Assembly: GCF_003672135.1 (NCBI RefSeq)
Contig: NC_039515.1
Coordinates: 12,400,001-12,464,000, forward strand
From: Ooceraea biroi
Taxonomy: Eukaryota > Arthropoda > Insecta > Hymenoptera > Formicidae
DNA length: 64,000 bases
Reading direction: 5' to 3'
How positions within the stretch are numbered: position 1 is the first letter of the stretch; each line of letters starts with the position of its first letter. The notes under the pieces were generated by a model, which made no database searches, was not told the DNA's origin, and saw only the letters and a program-made list of their open reading frames with translations. The translations under genes and the position numbers were made by a program. Shown one piece after another: positions 1 through 13,800 of the stretch.

Positions 1-3000
1 TTGTCAAATGCAAAAGCTTGGTCTCAGCATTCTCTCACTTGTTCCGTGTATTTTGCATTTAAAAATTCGCTTATTGTATTGCGCACGCTGAAGATTCGAA
101 ACAAAAAACAATATTACTCGATTATATTATTTCGTATAATTCGTTTTATAAGCCTATGTAATATAACAAAGTAACCTTCAGTTTAGTAACTAAAAACTCT
201 TGCTACGGCTAAATTAAAGTACTGTAAAGTGTCACGAATTAACACATTTCCGCAAGAAGTGACGTCACGCAGTGCAATTTGTGCATGGGAGACGCAATAA
301 GGTCTTGTTAATCTTTCACAGACGAGCATGCACAGTCGAATCTAGCCTGATAGACCATCATATCGGTATTATTCACGCATGCAATCTAACACGTGTACTG
401 GATCTAATGCTAAAAAATGTATGTTCACTTTGACGTAGTCACACCAATTTTTTACGGTCGCAATTCATTTCTATGTAAAGAATAACGATTCTCTCAACGT
501 TTTGCTTTTCTTGGTATTTGAGCAGGTATCACAGCAGGTCTGCTGCGTAGATAATAGGTTTCGGATAACGGCAAGCTATTTGGCCTTCAGTATTTCGTAT
601 CTGACCTGCGAATGTTTCCAGCTTCACCCAAGTTTTTTCCCTTCGAGATATTCTACATTGATGCACACTTTCTTCACTATTGACAAGAAAATACTGTGTG
701 GAACTTTCAAAATTCTAACGCAAAACTTTATATTAATTCTTAATACAAAGTTTTTTTTTATTGTAAGGTCCGTGCGAATTTTTTAACAAAATCCGCATAT
801 ACCTTCCAGTTGACTCAATACTATCCAAATCCATATTCACGTTACATGATAAAATGAATACAGAATTCCATGATAATATTACTTTTTTATCATAATTATT
901 CGTTTTTATAATTTTAATGTTTACTGCATATGTGATGTATTTTATAATATATTTATCCGATATCAATGAAAAATATATATCATATATACATATTTTCAAT
1001 GTAATAGGCCGATGTTCATTAAAAACGGCAAATAAAATGCTTCTTCTTTCATTTATATGCTATTGTCTATTACATTGTCTATTTCATTAAAATTTATTAA
1101 CATTGTTTTCTGAATTTATCGTTTTACTACGTAACTTGCATTAACTTGCAGCAATTATGTCAATAGTAATATTTGTCTAAATTGAAGATTGCTCTTAATC
1201 TTTAGCCTAAACTGTATCAAGTTGTTTCGATAAAGACTCGCCATTGTAGGTGGATTCGCTTATTATCGTGGCACAAAGGCTGCATGTGAGTTCCCCACGG
1301 ATGCTGTGAGCCCTCACGTGGATTTCATTTCAGGATAGCATAAAATGGTCCTGAAGGGGGCAGAAGGGGAGAAACACGAGGGGAGAAGCCGAGGGGAAAA
1401 GAATGGAGTTGCGGAACGGCCAGAGGCACGAGGGGGAAGGGAAAGAGATGCCGGTTGGCAAGCAGATGCTTGCCCCGTTTATTGGTTTATTCGTCGGCCA
1501 TGACGTTCCGTCCGGCCATGAAACAAGCCGGAGATTCTCCTTGTGTTAGAGAGCATCAAACGACGAGACTACGACTGCTCTTCCTACTAAAACGCATCGG
1601 CGAGCTACTTACTCTCGAGCTTTATGTAAGTAATCTTCAGCATAAACTATACTACTATGACTCAGAGAGATGGTAGTTGTGCTCAGCAATAAATTTACGA
1701 AGAATATTTGAAAACTTTATTTGTTTATTTCTGTATAGTATATTTTATTTATTTATTTTTGTAGTATATGATAGATTATGCAATACCTTCTGCACCATAA
1801 ATAGGTTTTATTTATTTTGTAGACTTTGGAATGATGTTTTTATTTAATATTAATCGGTGATACGTTTATAAGTGTCACGTGTGCTGTGTATGTGAGATAA
1901 AATTATAGATTCAAGTTAATGATGGAAAAATTAATATTCGATATCAATGTTTGATTGCAAGATTTAATTTGTTTTGTTGTTTCAGTTCCGGAGATAATTC
2001 TACGCCGTTTCTTCCTAAGAACATTTGTTGGCATTGTATATTGCATATGCACAATATTTATTACGCAGGTAATTTTATATAAAGCAATGTTATTGTATAT
2101 GATATATCTAACAAAAACATTTTGTTTTTGTGATTCTTTGCTACATCGTGATTCTGTGTACTACATATGTTTCTAAGCTGCAAATATTTGAGCTAAATAA
2201 TTGCAAAAGTTTTTATATAAGAAATTTTGAGCAGCACAGATACAAACAGCGATTTTGATAGTGATGTACACATATAGATGCTATTCAGTAATGGCGTCCT
2301 AGGCTGGACGGAATACTCGGGTCGATAGAAGCAAAGCCGGTTGCCTGAAAATATCTTTTCATCTTATTGCCGACAACCATTCTCGCCGACAATAAGCTTT
2401 TCGATGATTTGTCCCCAGGGATTGAGACAACAATGTTCAAACTGTGTTCCATTATATTTAAAAGTAAGTACATAAAATTTTAAATGTTTTTATATGGTAA
2501 TCATAATAATTTTTAGAATTTAGAAGAACACTTAAAAAACTATATTTATGTAGATAATATGCAGTTTTAAAAAAGTAAAAGATAACAAAATCACGCAACT
2601 TTTATCTAGGGAATTTTGGTGTTTTTATATTACGTCATGTGTCGGTAAAGTCAGTTGCGTAATGGCATCAAGCAAACAGCAATATCTTTAATACCATAAT
2701 CATAATAAAATCAATTCAGAAAAACGATAAAAACAAATTTTTTATAAAAATTTTAATTTTTAATAATGTCGGAAACGAAATGAGAGAGACGTTAATGAGA
2801 TGAATTGGTATCGCGTAAATCTCCAAAATGAAGTATTCTTTTTAGTTAGATCTACAATTCTTCGATGCTTTATATTTGATATTTTAGCAATTTATCCTTT
2901 AAAATAGACATAATCCCTGTAACAGTAGCTAAGCGCGTTGTTATAAGCAAGAAAGAGGCAAAATATTTTGAAAGAGGTCAGGTATCTTCAAATTCTTTAA

Positions 3001-4740
3001 TCCGGATCAGGATGCTAAAGTCATCGTTTAAGAGGATTAAAACATCACCAGCCAATCGAAAGGGATACCTAATACTCCTAATAACTCAAAATTTCCTAAT
3101 TTTCAGAAGATAACAAAAGAAAACAAATTTGGAAATGGAAATGTATTCTAACGTTATCTTTACATTAGTCGTTTCTTATTCCGCATTCCTGCTAAGTTAC
3201 AAAAATGTAGACGCAATGTCTTTATTTTTCTATTACAATAGAAACAAACGTCAAACCATGTCATTCCCAAAATGTGCTTTGTATTATATCATGTGTACAC
3301 GATATTAATATTTCTGATAAAAATATTTCTTCAGAGTTCATGTACAAACGACTAGTCTACGCGACATGACCAAGTAACCTGGAAATGAAAGGTACGTCGA
3401 CACACGTACAGGAATAAAAGGAGTTGTACCGCTAAGAAGACGAAGAAGAAGAAGGAGAAGAAGAAGAAAACCAAGGAGAACGCGACCTTGCTACATTCAG
3501 CTGTGTCATCCTCGAGCCGTTAACGCTCAGGTGGTTTCGATCCCAGGGACGAGCATCAATCATCATCGGTAGTGCAGGTGTAATGTGATCATTGTCACTG
3601 AGATAACCCAGTACGATATTCACTTACGAAGCGTGTCAAGTGACATAACAGAGTTTATCTATAACGGCGTATCGAAATACTGAAAGAAGCAGCTTCAATG
3701 TTTGCCTCCCCCGATTGCGTGCCATTTGTTAGGGCAGGTCTTTGACGAGCAAAACGCATTATCCATTCAATCGCTTAGTCACGTGTTGCAAGTAGTAGTG
3801 TTGAAATTGCACACTTTTGTAAACGATATCTTTTGATTTCAAAAGTAGATACGAATATTCGTATTCAATAGACCTAACCGTAACTTCTTGTAGGATTTCT
3901 TCCGTAAGAAACAAGTGAAAATTATTGCACGGCTAACAAGACGTAAAGCAAACTGTTATATTGACAGTGTTATATGAGAAATGCCAGCAGTTAATTGAAA
4001 TAGGTGTGATAGGAAAGTACTGTGATTCTTTAATTGTTAAATCAAGAAATTATATAACACGGAAACATACTGATTATGTAATTAGCGAGTTTACTGCTAC
4101 TAGAACTATCGTAGATTGATATTGCTTTTCACAAAACTATCTGAAAATTAATTTGATGAAGAAAAGAATTATTAAATTACATGTGTAATTTAACATTTAA
4201 TTATTGCCGACGAGATACTCCGTGAAACTTACACAAAGTTTATCGAAAATAGGTTCTACATATTAACTTTCTTAAGGTATGACTCGGCATATCTGAGTTA
4301 TTTCCGTATGATGCGTTTCGTAAGTATGTTAATCTGCAATTAACACATATATCTCCCTACTTTTAATAAAAAGCATCTACGAACCTTAAATAGAAATTTA
4401 AATTGCTAATAAATAAGAATATGCATACTGCGTTATGGAATCAACAGAATACGTAACACAGGGAGTTTCTTCAGGGAGCTCAGACATTGACAGTAATATT
4501 TATTTTTAGCGTAGTGTAAGCTGCGTAATACAAACGAATAGGTATATATTTGCAATGAAACTATAGAGAAACTGAATTAATAGAGGGATATTTTCAGATT
4601 CCTAAAAACCTGTGAAGTCTACTGAAGATCACGTACTGGGCGGACAAAGAAGTTAAGACCGGCACGTACATCAAGTGTTCTTAATAGATTAGAGAAGTGA
4701 ATATAATAGGCGAGTAAACGATGTGCCATACGAGAAAGCA
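1..4740. other. Intergenic DNA upstream of mir-10 (toward Scr)
   Basis: No open frame here resembles a known protein; the longest are under 100 codons and many begin at non-ATG codons. The tract is AT-rich with a purine-rich patch at about 1345-1455 and a GAAGAA-type purine run at about 3431-3482. A GC-richer patch at 2290-2440 has no recognisable product. By Hox synteny the segment should be part of the Scr-Dfd interval and may contain enhancers or primary-microRNA transcript, but the sequence alone does not define any. Confidence 0.6.
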
Positions 4741-4744
4741 AAGC

Positions 4745-4842
4745 ACGCCCAGTTAATGCTTTACATCTACCCTGTAGATCCGAATTTGTTTGATAAGAGG
4801 CGACAAATTCGGTTCTAGAGAGGTTTGTGTGGTGCATACAAA
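4745..4842 (+). ncRNA. mir-10: mir-10 microRNA precursor
   Basis: The hairpin carries both arms of miR-10. The 5p product lies at 4768-4789 and starts TACCCTGTAGATCCG. The 3p product lies at 4804-4826 and starts CAAATTCGGTTCTAG. The arms are complementary around a short loop (about 4790-4803), and pairing continues a little into the flanks. miR-10 is an ancient microRNA that sits between the Scr/Hox5 and Dfd/Hox4 orthologs and represses Hox and other transcripts after processing by Drosha and Dicer. Its position upstream of Dfd on the same strand is the expected place and orientation. The arms match the insect forms as I remember them, so identity is very secure; precursor ends are approximate and no promoter could be assigned. 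Confidence 0.97.
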
Positions 4843-4849
4843 GCAACGG

Positions 4850-6810
4850 TGATCTTCGAGATTGAGTGCAATCAGATTATATATAAATCTACGTATAATC
4901 GTGCCATTAAATTAACATAAGATATTGAGCACCGAATTCAGTTAATAATTATTCGGAAAGACTTGAACGTGCGTTTCCCTGCAATAAATGTTGATATCGA
5001 CGTCGTTAACGTCTCAAGGTTTCTGTGATTGTAATGAACGTTAATGTATTCGTATGTAAAGTATATGCTAACCTGACTATAACGGAATTTATAAAGCAAA
5101 CAGGAGATACAGGAACATTGTAGGTATAATATTCTCGCGCGCGCGCGCGCACATGTCGAGTTCGGATGTGTGCTACATGATTGTATAATTAGAAAGGTAC
5201 AATTAGGTCGCGCGGAATACTTTTGAGTTTACTCGCGCGTATTATGAAAGAGTTATTAATAACGATGAAAAAATAACGAATGCGAGAAAAAAAATTAATG
5301 AACGTCATTACGCCCATGGACTTGGTTGCATGCACGTTGTTATACTGTCGATGATGAACTGCTACGTCTAGCGTGACCTGTTGCACATAAGTTCGCTCAC
5401 ATATCGCATTAAATTGCACATTCTCCTCGTGCCTTATACAGGTAGATCCAAATCTTGCTTACACAATCGATATTAGTGTAAAATGAAATGTACGTGTAAA
5501 TATGTACCGTTCACGACGTAGCTTAGTTCAGAAGCAAGTAAGTTATTTCATGTCGAGCGAATGTTCTGAGTGAATATCTGACATTTTTTAAAATTAATAA
5601 CATCTATAATTCATTTACTGACTCTCTTGAACGACAAGAGCTTAATAGACATATTCTAGTTCACCGTTTTATATATAAAAATATTTCTTTAATATATTTT
5701 TTATATTGCGATACTCTCACTAATGTACTTAGTGGCTTCCAATTTTATTTGCATATATTTAAAAGTATATGTATATTATTTACATCTATTTATAAAATAT
5801 TTTATTTTTTAAAACGCAGTTATTCGTTGGATGGATATCTGTCACATGCGGATGCACGATTTCTTGAATCTTTCTGTAAAGGTCGAGGCAAATCCATTAA
5901 TCTCTGATCGTGTTCATATTAAAATGACATGCCAGGCGTTACGCAACTGCTCATAAGTGCTAATGAAGTGCATACACAGGTGTAATTACCAATCGAGTGG
6001 ACTGCCCACTTTTCACTCGTAGCATAATATAGAAGATAAAAAATGGTGATTTCATAATCACATGAAGAGGAAAAACGCTACCGCCTCACACAAATCAGCG
6101 ATTCCCAACTGATCGCACTCTGGTCATTAATATTAAAAATTTTCTAAATATTGTATAGCGTTTCTTTTTAAACTTATAATTCTTAACGGTAGTAATAATA
6201 TAACGTTTCTTCTTCAAAAAAGAACAAAATGTTTTTCTCCAAAGAATTGCAACAAGAATACGATGAGAGCTTTATGACTCCAACCGACTGAAAATTATTA
6301 TTACAAAATAGAAGATGTAAGCGTTAAACAATTAAAATTGCACGGAATATGCATAAAGATATAAATAATTGATTCATGAAATGTAATTAAATATAATAAC
6401 ATTATTAAGATATTGTCGACACCTGTCGATACTTCTCTGCTTTAAAATATGTTACATGAAAAACTTTGTAACATCTCTAATTCAAATGTGTCAGTCATTA
6501 ATTTAAGCACTTATTATAATTATAATAATGTAGCTTTAATTACACCAGTAACATGCCATGATTAATTTGATAGTTAATTTGTAATTTATCATTGTGTTTT
6601 CACTTATCTTAATCAATCACCTTCTTAACTGCTTGATCACAGGTAAATATCTAATCAGTGATTTGATCGTGACTAGCATATATTTGACAACAGGCATAAA
6701 AAACTCAGCATAAATCATGAAATTTGTATATATGGATAATGATTTACTTCTAAATGAATATCTCGCGCATCTGTGAAAATGAGTGAAATTATTTTATTAA
6801 TTAAAACATT
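4850..6810. other. Intergenic DNA between mir-10 and the first MITE
   Basis: AT-rich sequence without a supported gene. A pure alternating CG tract lies at 5136-5150, unusual for this composition. Possibly part of a long primary mir-10 transcript, which cannot be judged from sequence. Confidence 0.5.
5136..5150. repeat. (CG)n dinucleotide tract
   Basis: Seven and a half uninterrupted CG units in AT-rich surroundings. Such tracts can form Z-DNA and are normally eroded by CpG decay where DNA is methylated. Confidence 0.9.
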
Positions 6811-6811
6811 A

Positions 6812-7045
6812 TTAGATCATTAACTAAGTAATCCAGGTCGCGTCTTGATGACTATACAACTCAATGTAATGATGTTCTGGAGAATTTTATTGTTTGTTTT
6901 TTAAAGCTTGCCTATTGTTAAAATTAGTATATAATAATATAATAGTTAAAATTAGTATATGAACAAGCTACGTTGATCTGTCACAAGTATGCGTTTAGTT
7001 TGATCTATCGCCATGTAGATCCGGATTACTTAGTTAACGATCTAA
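6812..7045 (+). mobile_element. MITE family A, copy 1
   Basis: First of five copies of one non-autonomous DNA transposon family in the window. The left end reads TTAGATCATTAACTAAGTAA and the right end carries its inverse, GGATTACTTAGTTAACGATC followed by TA. A shared inner segment contains ACAACTCAATGTA and, further right, GTTTGATCTATCGCCAT. Flanking TA dinucleotides suggest a TA target site as in Tc1/mariner-type elements (inference). This copy has a local duplication of GTTAAAATTAGTATAT at about 6917-6960, making it longer than the others. No coding capacity. Confidence 0.85.
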
Positions 7046-7269
7046 TATCTTTTATATCATCGATTTCTGCAGGACTTCTCGATTATGCAAACAGAGATTA
7101 TCCACTAATCTTACTACAATGTACAATCAGCTATTATTCAAATTACGCTTGCATTCAATTGTATTATATACAACGCATCATTTTCGCAAATGAACGTGGC
7201 GAACGTGAGATATCATTGATGTAACGATTCCAATTCCAGTTTGCTAATAACGTGACATACACGAAAAAG

Positions 7270-8100
7270 ACATGCGAGATCCAATCACGCTTGTGGCGCA
7301 TGTTCATCTCGACGCAGAATGCACATTGAGTATCGATATTACTTACACCACGCAGGACGCACTACGCTCCGGGAGTTATCGCACCGAACATCGGATCGCG
7401 ATGTTCGCCGGACGTTCACGTCATCGGACTCGCCATTCTGGTTCGAGTGGCGTTGCTCGGATGGAGACAAACGGCCACGCGCGCCGTAGATACGGTTGGA
7501 CGCGTTTACGTACGTTTCCCCGAGATCCTCGCGCGGAGTCTCGTCTCGAGTCTAAATCCACATTCGAATGTGCGAGAAAACATAGCAAGATTAATGATTT
7601 GTGTGACACGCGAGGGAGAGGGTGCGCAGACCGCCAGCCTGCCTGCCTGCCAGGCTGCTCGCTCGCCGACGGCGGCTGCGGCACGGAACGTCGCGCGAAG
7701 AAACGCGAGGAGCTGGGGCAATAGCTTCACCACTTTTCTCGTGGCACATTGTCCGTATTTCTCTGTCACGCAGCGGCGAGCCATCTTACGAAACTATTGA
7801 CCCGATTCCGCAGATACCGCGTCACTTTGCGCGACGTCCTCCTCCTCCTCCTTGACAGATCGGACGGGAAGGTGTAACTCGCGCGCGATAGCTTCTTTTC
7901 TTGTATCGCTTCACTCGTGAGGAAGGATTCTTCTTTTATTTCGCACGGCCGATCGTTTGGTTGCACATGCAATGTTCGCTCCGAGAAACGAAATAATCGC
8001 TTTTCAGTTCGCATGTTCTGATTAAGATAATCTGCGAGGGCAGAAGTAGTTTTCGCGAATAGTTCACTCGAAACGCGTGTCTTGGGAATAATGGTCAATT
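7270..8100. promoter_or_regulatory. CpG-rich island, possible promoter or enhancer
   Basis: The composition changes sharply from AT-rich to GC- and CpG-rich, with many CGCG and TCGCG words and a CCTGCCTGCCTGCC run near 7637. Overlapping frames are open on both strands at once, as expected from low stop-codon density rather than coding; none starts with a convincing ATG context or resembles a known family. The island begins about 2.5 kb downstream of mir-10. It might be an alternative promoter, a noncoding-RNA promoter or a Hox enhancer; the sequence does not decide. Confidence 0.35.
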
Positions 8101-8492
8101 TTATTAGTCGGGGAAAGACAGGCCCGTATATTGATTTCGTGGAAATGAAAATAATGCAAACGTTAAGGGAAACAATATCTCCGTCGCTTTTTGCAATATG
8201 CTAATTACGTCAATTATGAGTTATATCTATCCTTCCCCAGCTCCTAACGCGCGGTTATCTGATTAGTTTTCGTAAATTACATCGTTCTATATTTTCTTCG
8301 TAGTGGTGATTGATGAATTCTAGCCGATTAACATTCCAGCCTGACGCGAGGTATTCATTAGCTGCCGGGATTGTGCCGTGTATAGAAATAGGTGCCTTTA
8401 ACTCATATTAGCGTAGCAGATCGAATGCGTTTTCCCTGATAGATCAGAAATATTTATACCTTATAACGAATTGCATTTAGAATTAATATTAT

Positions 8493-8712
8493 ATTAGACC
8501 GTTAACTATAAGTAATCCGGGTCGTGTCCAGATGAAAATGAATCAAACTAACACGTACTTATTATGGCAGTACAACATAGCTTGTCGTCGTTGCGTATCA
8601 GTTTTATATCAGAACAAACAACCTTGAAAAAACAAGCAACAAAAGTCTTCGAAATATCACTACATTGCCTTGTATTGCCATCGGATCCGGATTATTCTTA
8701 GTTGACTCAATA
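8493..8712 (-). mobile_element. MITE family A, copy 2 (inverted)
   Basis: The left end TTAGACCGTTAACTATAAGT and the right end GGATTATTCTTAGTTGACTC form the diverged terminal inverted repeats. Internal sequence matches the other copies only when reverse complemented; for example CAAACTAACACGTACTTATT is the inverse of the right-hand interior of copies 1, 4 and 5. The insertion is therefore in the opposite orientation to the other four. No ORF. Confidence 0.8.
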
Positions 8713-10690
8713 TTTTAAGTGCACTAGATTGACACCAGTCTTAGAATCCTGCGAGCAACCTTTGGGAAGCTAGAGAAAAGCTAAAAGATACGACAGGAAT
8801 ATGATGAACGTATAGGGTAGGCATCAGCACGTTAGGATTTACGATACAGAGATGCAGGAAGACAGAGGGATTAAACTGAACGAGTAGTCCTTCGCTCAAA
8901 CAACGCAAACAGAAGGGGCATTCGCCTTTTCGGATGGATTCGCGTCTCCGTGACGGATGAGATCTCTTCAATCACGGGGGAGTCCTTGACGGGGACGGAC
9001 GAGCGACACGGGAAATGAAAAAGGACATCAGGTATGCAAAGGCACGTTCGATACATTCCGCGTAACCTTAACATCATTCGATCTAATATTCACGCGCAAA
9101 GTTGCCAACGATCGTCATCTAATTGAGCGTCGGCCGTTCCATATTAATGTTGCTGGCTGAGAGTTTCCTCTAATCTCGTGCTCATGACTCTCGTCTAAGC
9201 TGTCAGATTAATACGAGGTACTCGAGAAACTCGTTCCGCGCCAAGGAATTATTTACGACACGATTATTCCGCGATAGTCCGGCATCGTGGAATCGCGAGC
9301 AGTGCGGCTTGAGTGACAGTTATTCGCAAACATTCAGCCGATACCTGAAAATCGCGGTGCGGTTGGCATGTCCATCAATTCGAAATTGTGATCCGGCAGG
9401 GTATAACGAATTTAACAAGCGATAAGGCGCGCTGTGCCGTAGGTCTAGACTGGTAGGCATATGCACGGGGAAGGAAGGCAACTTTTGATGCCTCTGGCCT
9501 TCGGTTCAGCCGTGCATCTTGTATCGGACGCGGACAGAAAGAGGTCGGCATAGATCTGACGCCCGCGATGAGCGCCGCTGCGGTATAATATTAATGATGA
9601 CTGGCTCGCCCCTTTGGAAGAGGCTGTCTACTCGGTCTGTCCTGCAGTGTCCTTTTTCTTCAGGCACGGATGCAGTTTCTTCATAATCGGTTTATGCACG
9701 TACTTCATCTATTAATTTGTCTGGCATTGATAAACTTCCAATTTATGCACGCGAGTTTTCTATCTTCTTTTGCGCGTGCATTTGTTACTGCGACGTTGCT
9801 TTTTCTTTATCGGTTATCTCCTAACGTAACTAGTTGTTAATTGAATTCCTCGGAGTTGTATCCTCGGTGTAGTCCATCTGTCAAATCACACTTCAAAATT
9901 TCATTACATTGGTACACAAATTATAATATCGAGATTTAAGAACTCGCAAATCTATTACTTCTGCAAACTGCTTTTGCTTATCTAAGCAATACATGTATAT
10001 GTGCGTGTGTATATAAATATAATCTCAAGATTTATTGTATTTGCATATTTATTGTGTTTATAAAATATGAAAAATCAAAAGAAACAATCTTTTTAAAAGA
10101 AAAAAATATAAAATACTTTTTTACAGATTTATAATTATACAATTTTTTAAATATATTTTTATTAGAGAAATTTACTGAGTTTTCTGCGTGATTCGATATA
10201 ATATAAATATAGACCAAACCATCTTTTTTCTCGAAAGTTCTTCTCAAGACGATTCTTCGGCAATATGGCGGAAGGGTGCAGCGACTTTGGAGGATAGCAG
10301 ATCAGGCGGTAAGGCATATCCCGCGGGGAAAGATGGCTGTGGCCCTGACCACCTGCTGCCTCTTTGATTCCGCCGCTAGAATCTCATTTAGCCGTGTAAT
10401 CCCGATGTTCATTGACGATGGATCGCCCGTCCGCCGAGCATTGTAGGTGTACTAAAACATTTTACATCGTCTAATACATCATCGATCGAGAATAAAGAGT
10501 GGATCGGCAATACCAATTACCAATACCGGAACATCCGGTTGAACAAAGAAGTGCTCCACACGATGAAAGAAAAGCTTGTCAAGATATCTTGCTAGAAACA
10601 TAATATCCTTAAGATATCGCGCATGTACGAGAGAAGAAGAGAAAGATGGATATTTCTCTCTCCTTTCATTTTAAAACTTAATTTTCCATA
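8713..10690. other. Intergenic DNA between MITE copies 2 and 3
   Basis: Mixed composition, GC-richer between about 8740 and 9660. No ORF has a recognisable domain; short open frames lie on the minus strand at 8741-9077. The GC-richer part could be regulatory. Confidence 0.45.
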
Positions 10691-10693
10691 TAT

Positions 10694-10889
10694 ATTAGGC
10701 TATTAACTAAGTCCAGATCGCGTCTCGATGGCGATACAACTCAATGTTTTGTGATGTTTTGAAGAATTTTATTGTTTGTTGCTTAAAGGTTGCCTGATTC
10801 TGTTATAAAATTAATATACGGCAAACTATATTGTGCCATCATAAGTATGTATTTGATTCATCGCGATCTGGATTACTTAGTCAATGATC
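10694..10889 (+). mobile_element. MITE family A, copy 3
   Basis: The left terminus TTAGGCTATTAACTAAGTCC and the right terminus GGATTACTTAGTCAATGATC are inverted relatives. The interior shares GATACAACTCAATGT, TTTATTGTTTGTT and the CATCATAAGTATGT block with copies 1, 4 and 5. It is shorter than copy 1 because it lacks the internal duplication. Noncoding. Confidence 0.85.
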
Positions 10890-13800
10890 AGTGTAACCAT
10901 ATCATCACCATATTACCACCATACTATTAAAATATGTCTTTTATGATGCCTAAGATCTCTCAGAAGAATTTTCCGAGTCGCTTCTTCGTAATTTTTTCAC
11001 ATTAAAAAGATAAAAATAATGATTAACAACGCAATAGCAATAGACTTGTTTAAGAAGTGTTTAAGACGACGAGTTAAGCGTGGTAAATTGCACCTCGTAG
11101 TTCTCGGTTTCCGTGGAAGACCGTGATTCGGCTTTCCTTGGCTACCAACTATGAATAGACAGCGATTGTTTGCGCCGTGTCATGGTTTTAGACTCGTCTT
11201 TAATTCAATTTGCAAGTGACTTACGGTGCCTACTCTCAGTCACCGTGTTGCGCATGTCTCATAATTGGCTTTTTCTTGTTCATTGAGAACCAATCTGAAT
11301 AACGGTGGAATAAGAAGTTCACTTGGACGTGATCCCGGACGTGAGGACCAACGCCGCCAGAATGAGCATCATCAAGTGAATAAGGTGTAAATGATAAAGG
11401 TGCATCAATTGTTATACCTTCTTAGTAGCTAACGACGAATGGCAGTCTGATCACTCGAGCAAAATCTGACTTCGACTTCTGACATATACCTTTTTCGATT
11501 TTATTTAATGCAATGCAAGTGAACACAGGATTTTATTAACAAGTGAGAGGCACATAAGGGAGGACTGGACCACCCAGAGTTACGAATGTGCATTCATATT
11601 GCTTTCTGCTATTTGTTTATAAAGTCGGATGATTGGGGAGTGACCGAAAGGGAACCGAAGAAGAGGACCATCGCGTCCGGGGCCCGGCATTGCGTCTTAG
11701 CTGGCGCGGAAAGGCAAATGATTGATACCACAATGAGACGCGTCGACTGAGGATGCCGCTCATCAAGTGAATCAGCAGCAAATAGTAGCGGGCTAATAAG
11801 TGCTATTATTCCGTCGCCGTGACGTTATGCACGTGATACTAGGTACGTAAATACGGAAGAGGTGAGGAGGAAACGAGAAAAGGAGCAAGAGGAGGAGGAA
11901 ACGAGAGAGTACTGTTACGTCGATACATGGACGAAAGAGAGAGAAAGTTACTGTTAGGCGCTGAACTCCCTCGTCCAGCCGCCGATGACCAAGCATATTT
12001 GCACCCAAGTCTAGACTCGGGCAGACCGTCGGTCATGCACCAGTCCAGGTTGCCCCGAGCCACGGTTGAATGGCTATCCACGCACGCATTGCGCGCTTTG
12101 GCAGTCCAGTTTCACTGCGCAGTACTCCAACTTTTCACCAAGTAGTCTCCGAGCGCACCTAACCAGTGTTATTAATATCCGCTCTTATCATTATGCCCGA
12201 TGGAATAATGAATTCCGTTTCTAATCTTGACACGTCCAATATATGGCAGGATACTCGCGTTGAGCGTGCGTAGTGAGGTATCGTAAATTCGCAGCCGTAT
12301 TCACGAGTGTTCTTTAATCAACAATCACCGTTCCGAGATCAGAGATATACGTGGAACAGCAATACCAATATTTTAATACCTTGCAAACAAGGTGGAGAAT
12401 AAGGGAAAAGTTGCAAACACCTTAGCGGGGAGACTTTCAAATATTACTTTTGTGGGTTCACGCTGAGTGTACGTATGGTGCACGCGTTACACGATGTACG
12501 TGATTCCACGGTGGCTAGATCGTCTGGTATCATCTCGGCTATTCGCGAAGAGCTACACGTAATAGCGGATGCACGAGTAGGAGGGAGATATGGAATCGTT
12601 GGTGACCATTTCTCGAGAGTTGCTGGCGGATAGGATGAGGACGAGAAGAAATGGAGACAAGGACAAAGATCTAGATGGAAGGGAAAGAAATGAAAGCTTG
12701 TCAGAGCTACGGAGAGCAAAGTGAAAGAGAGACAGAGAGGGGGAAGAGTGGGAGAAGAGGAGCAAAGGATGCGATTGCAGAAAGGGAGTGAGAAAACTGG
12801 AGAGAAGGAACGAGACGGAGATCTAGGAGGGTATTAGCCGGTCTGAAGGGTGGATGCGAAGAAAGAGAGTTCCCTCTTTCTTATATATTTTTTCTTGTAT
12901 TCTCCAGCGTTCCTTGGGAAAAGTTTGTTGTTTGAAGCAGCGCTCTGCCTCTCCTCGACCATTAATCATGCCGAGTTTTGGTTTGACTAGCAGCAGCGTC
13001 GGCATGGCTCTCTCTCTCTCTCTCTCTCTCTGTCTTTCCTCTCTCCGTCTTACCTCCCCTTATATTCTTTCTCTGTTCCTCCTTTATCACTGTGCACTCT
13101 GCCCTTTCTCCCTCGGTTCGTTCCTGTTACGTCGCGTTCCTTGAGCCAACCTCGAAGCTTCCTGGGGGAAAGAAAGAGGGTTGTCGACTAGGCAGCGGTG
13201 GGGTTGGCTCACTTCAACCCCTCATCCCAGTCCCCTAATCTGCTTCTATCCTGCTCGATCTCGCTGTACATCCCTTTATAGAATGGAAGCCGCTGTACGG
13301 GAATATCATAGAAGGGTGCTACCATAGAAAAGGAAACCCTCGTGCGTTTCGTACTTTCTTCAGCTCCCCTGAAAAGCGCTGTATGCCAACTGGAACCATT
13401 TCTTTCTCCGCTTTCTACGAGGGCTCTTTTTCCGTAATAATAGATAGTAAAGCCTTTAATCCTACGCTGCGTTTCACGTATGCACAATCCTTATCATGAC
13501 TGCCATTATGATACTTGTATTCATTCTTCTTATCAACACGTAATGGGCATCAATGAAAGTACCTAATTACTTTTAACACGTCAGCAAGTACGTATTCATA
13601 AGGGACACGACTTGCAGGAACAATATGGACAATCGTCGTCGCGAGCAAGTGGAATTTCGTTAGGAATAAAACACGTTTCGAGTCTAAATCATATTTAGCT
13701 ATCTGACACTACGTTTCGGTAGAGATATCGGGATCAGAGGAAGAACGAGGTGAAGCCGTACCTGTGGATCGGTACCTCGAAAGTTACGGGGTCCCACTGC

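Noticed and set aside
4619..4846. 75-codon minus-strand ORF overlapping mir-10
   Set aside because: It is antisense to the conserved microRNA hairpin; conservation there is due to the hairpin.
7272..7800. 150- and 117-codon plus-strand ORFs in the CpG-rich island
   Set aside because: Overlapping frames are open on both strands and no domain is recognisable; best explained by CpG-rich composition.
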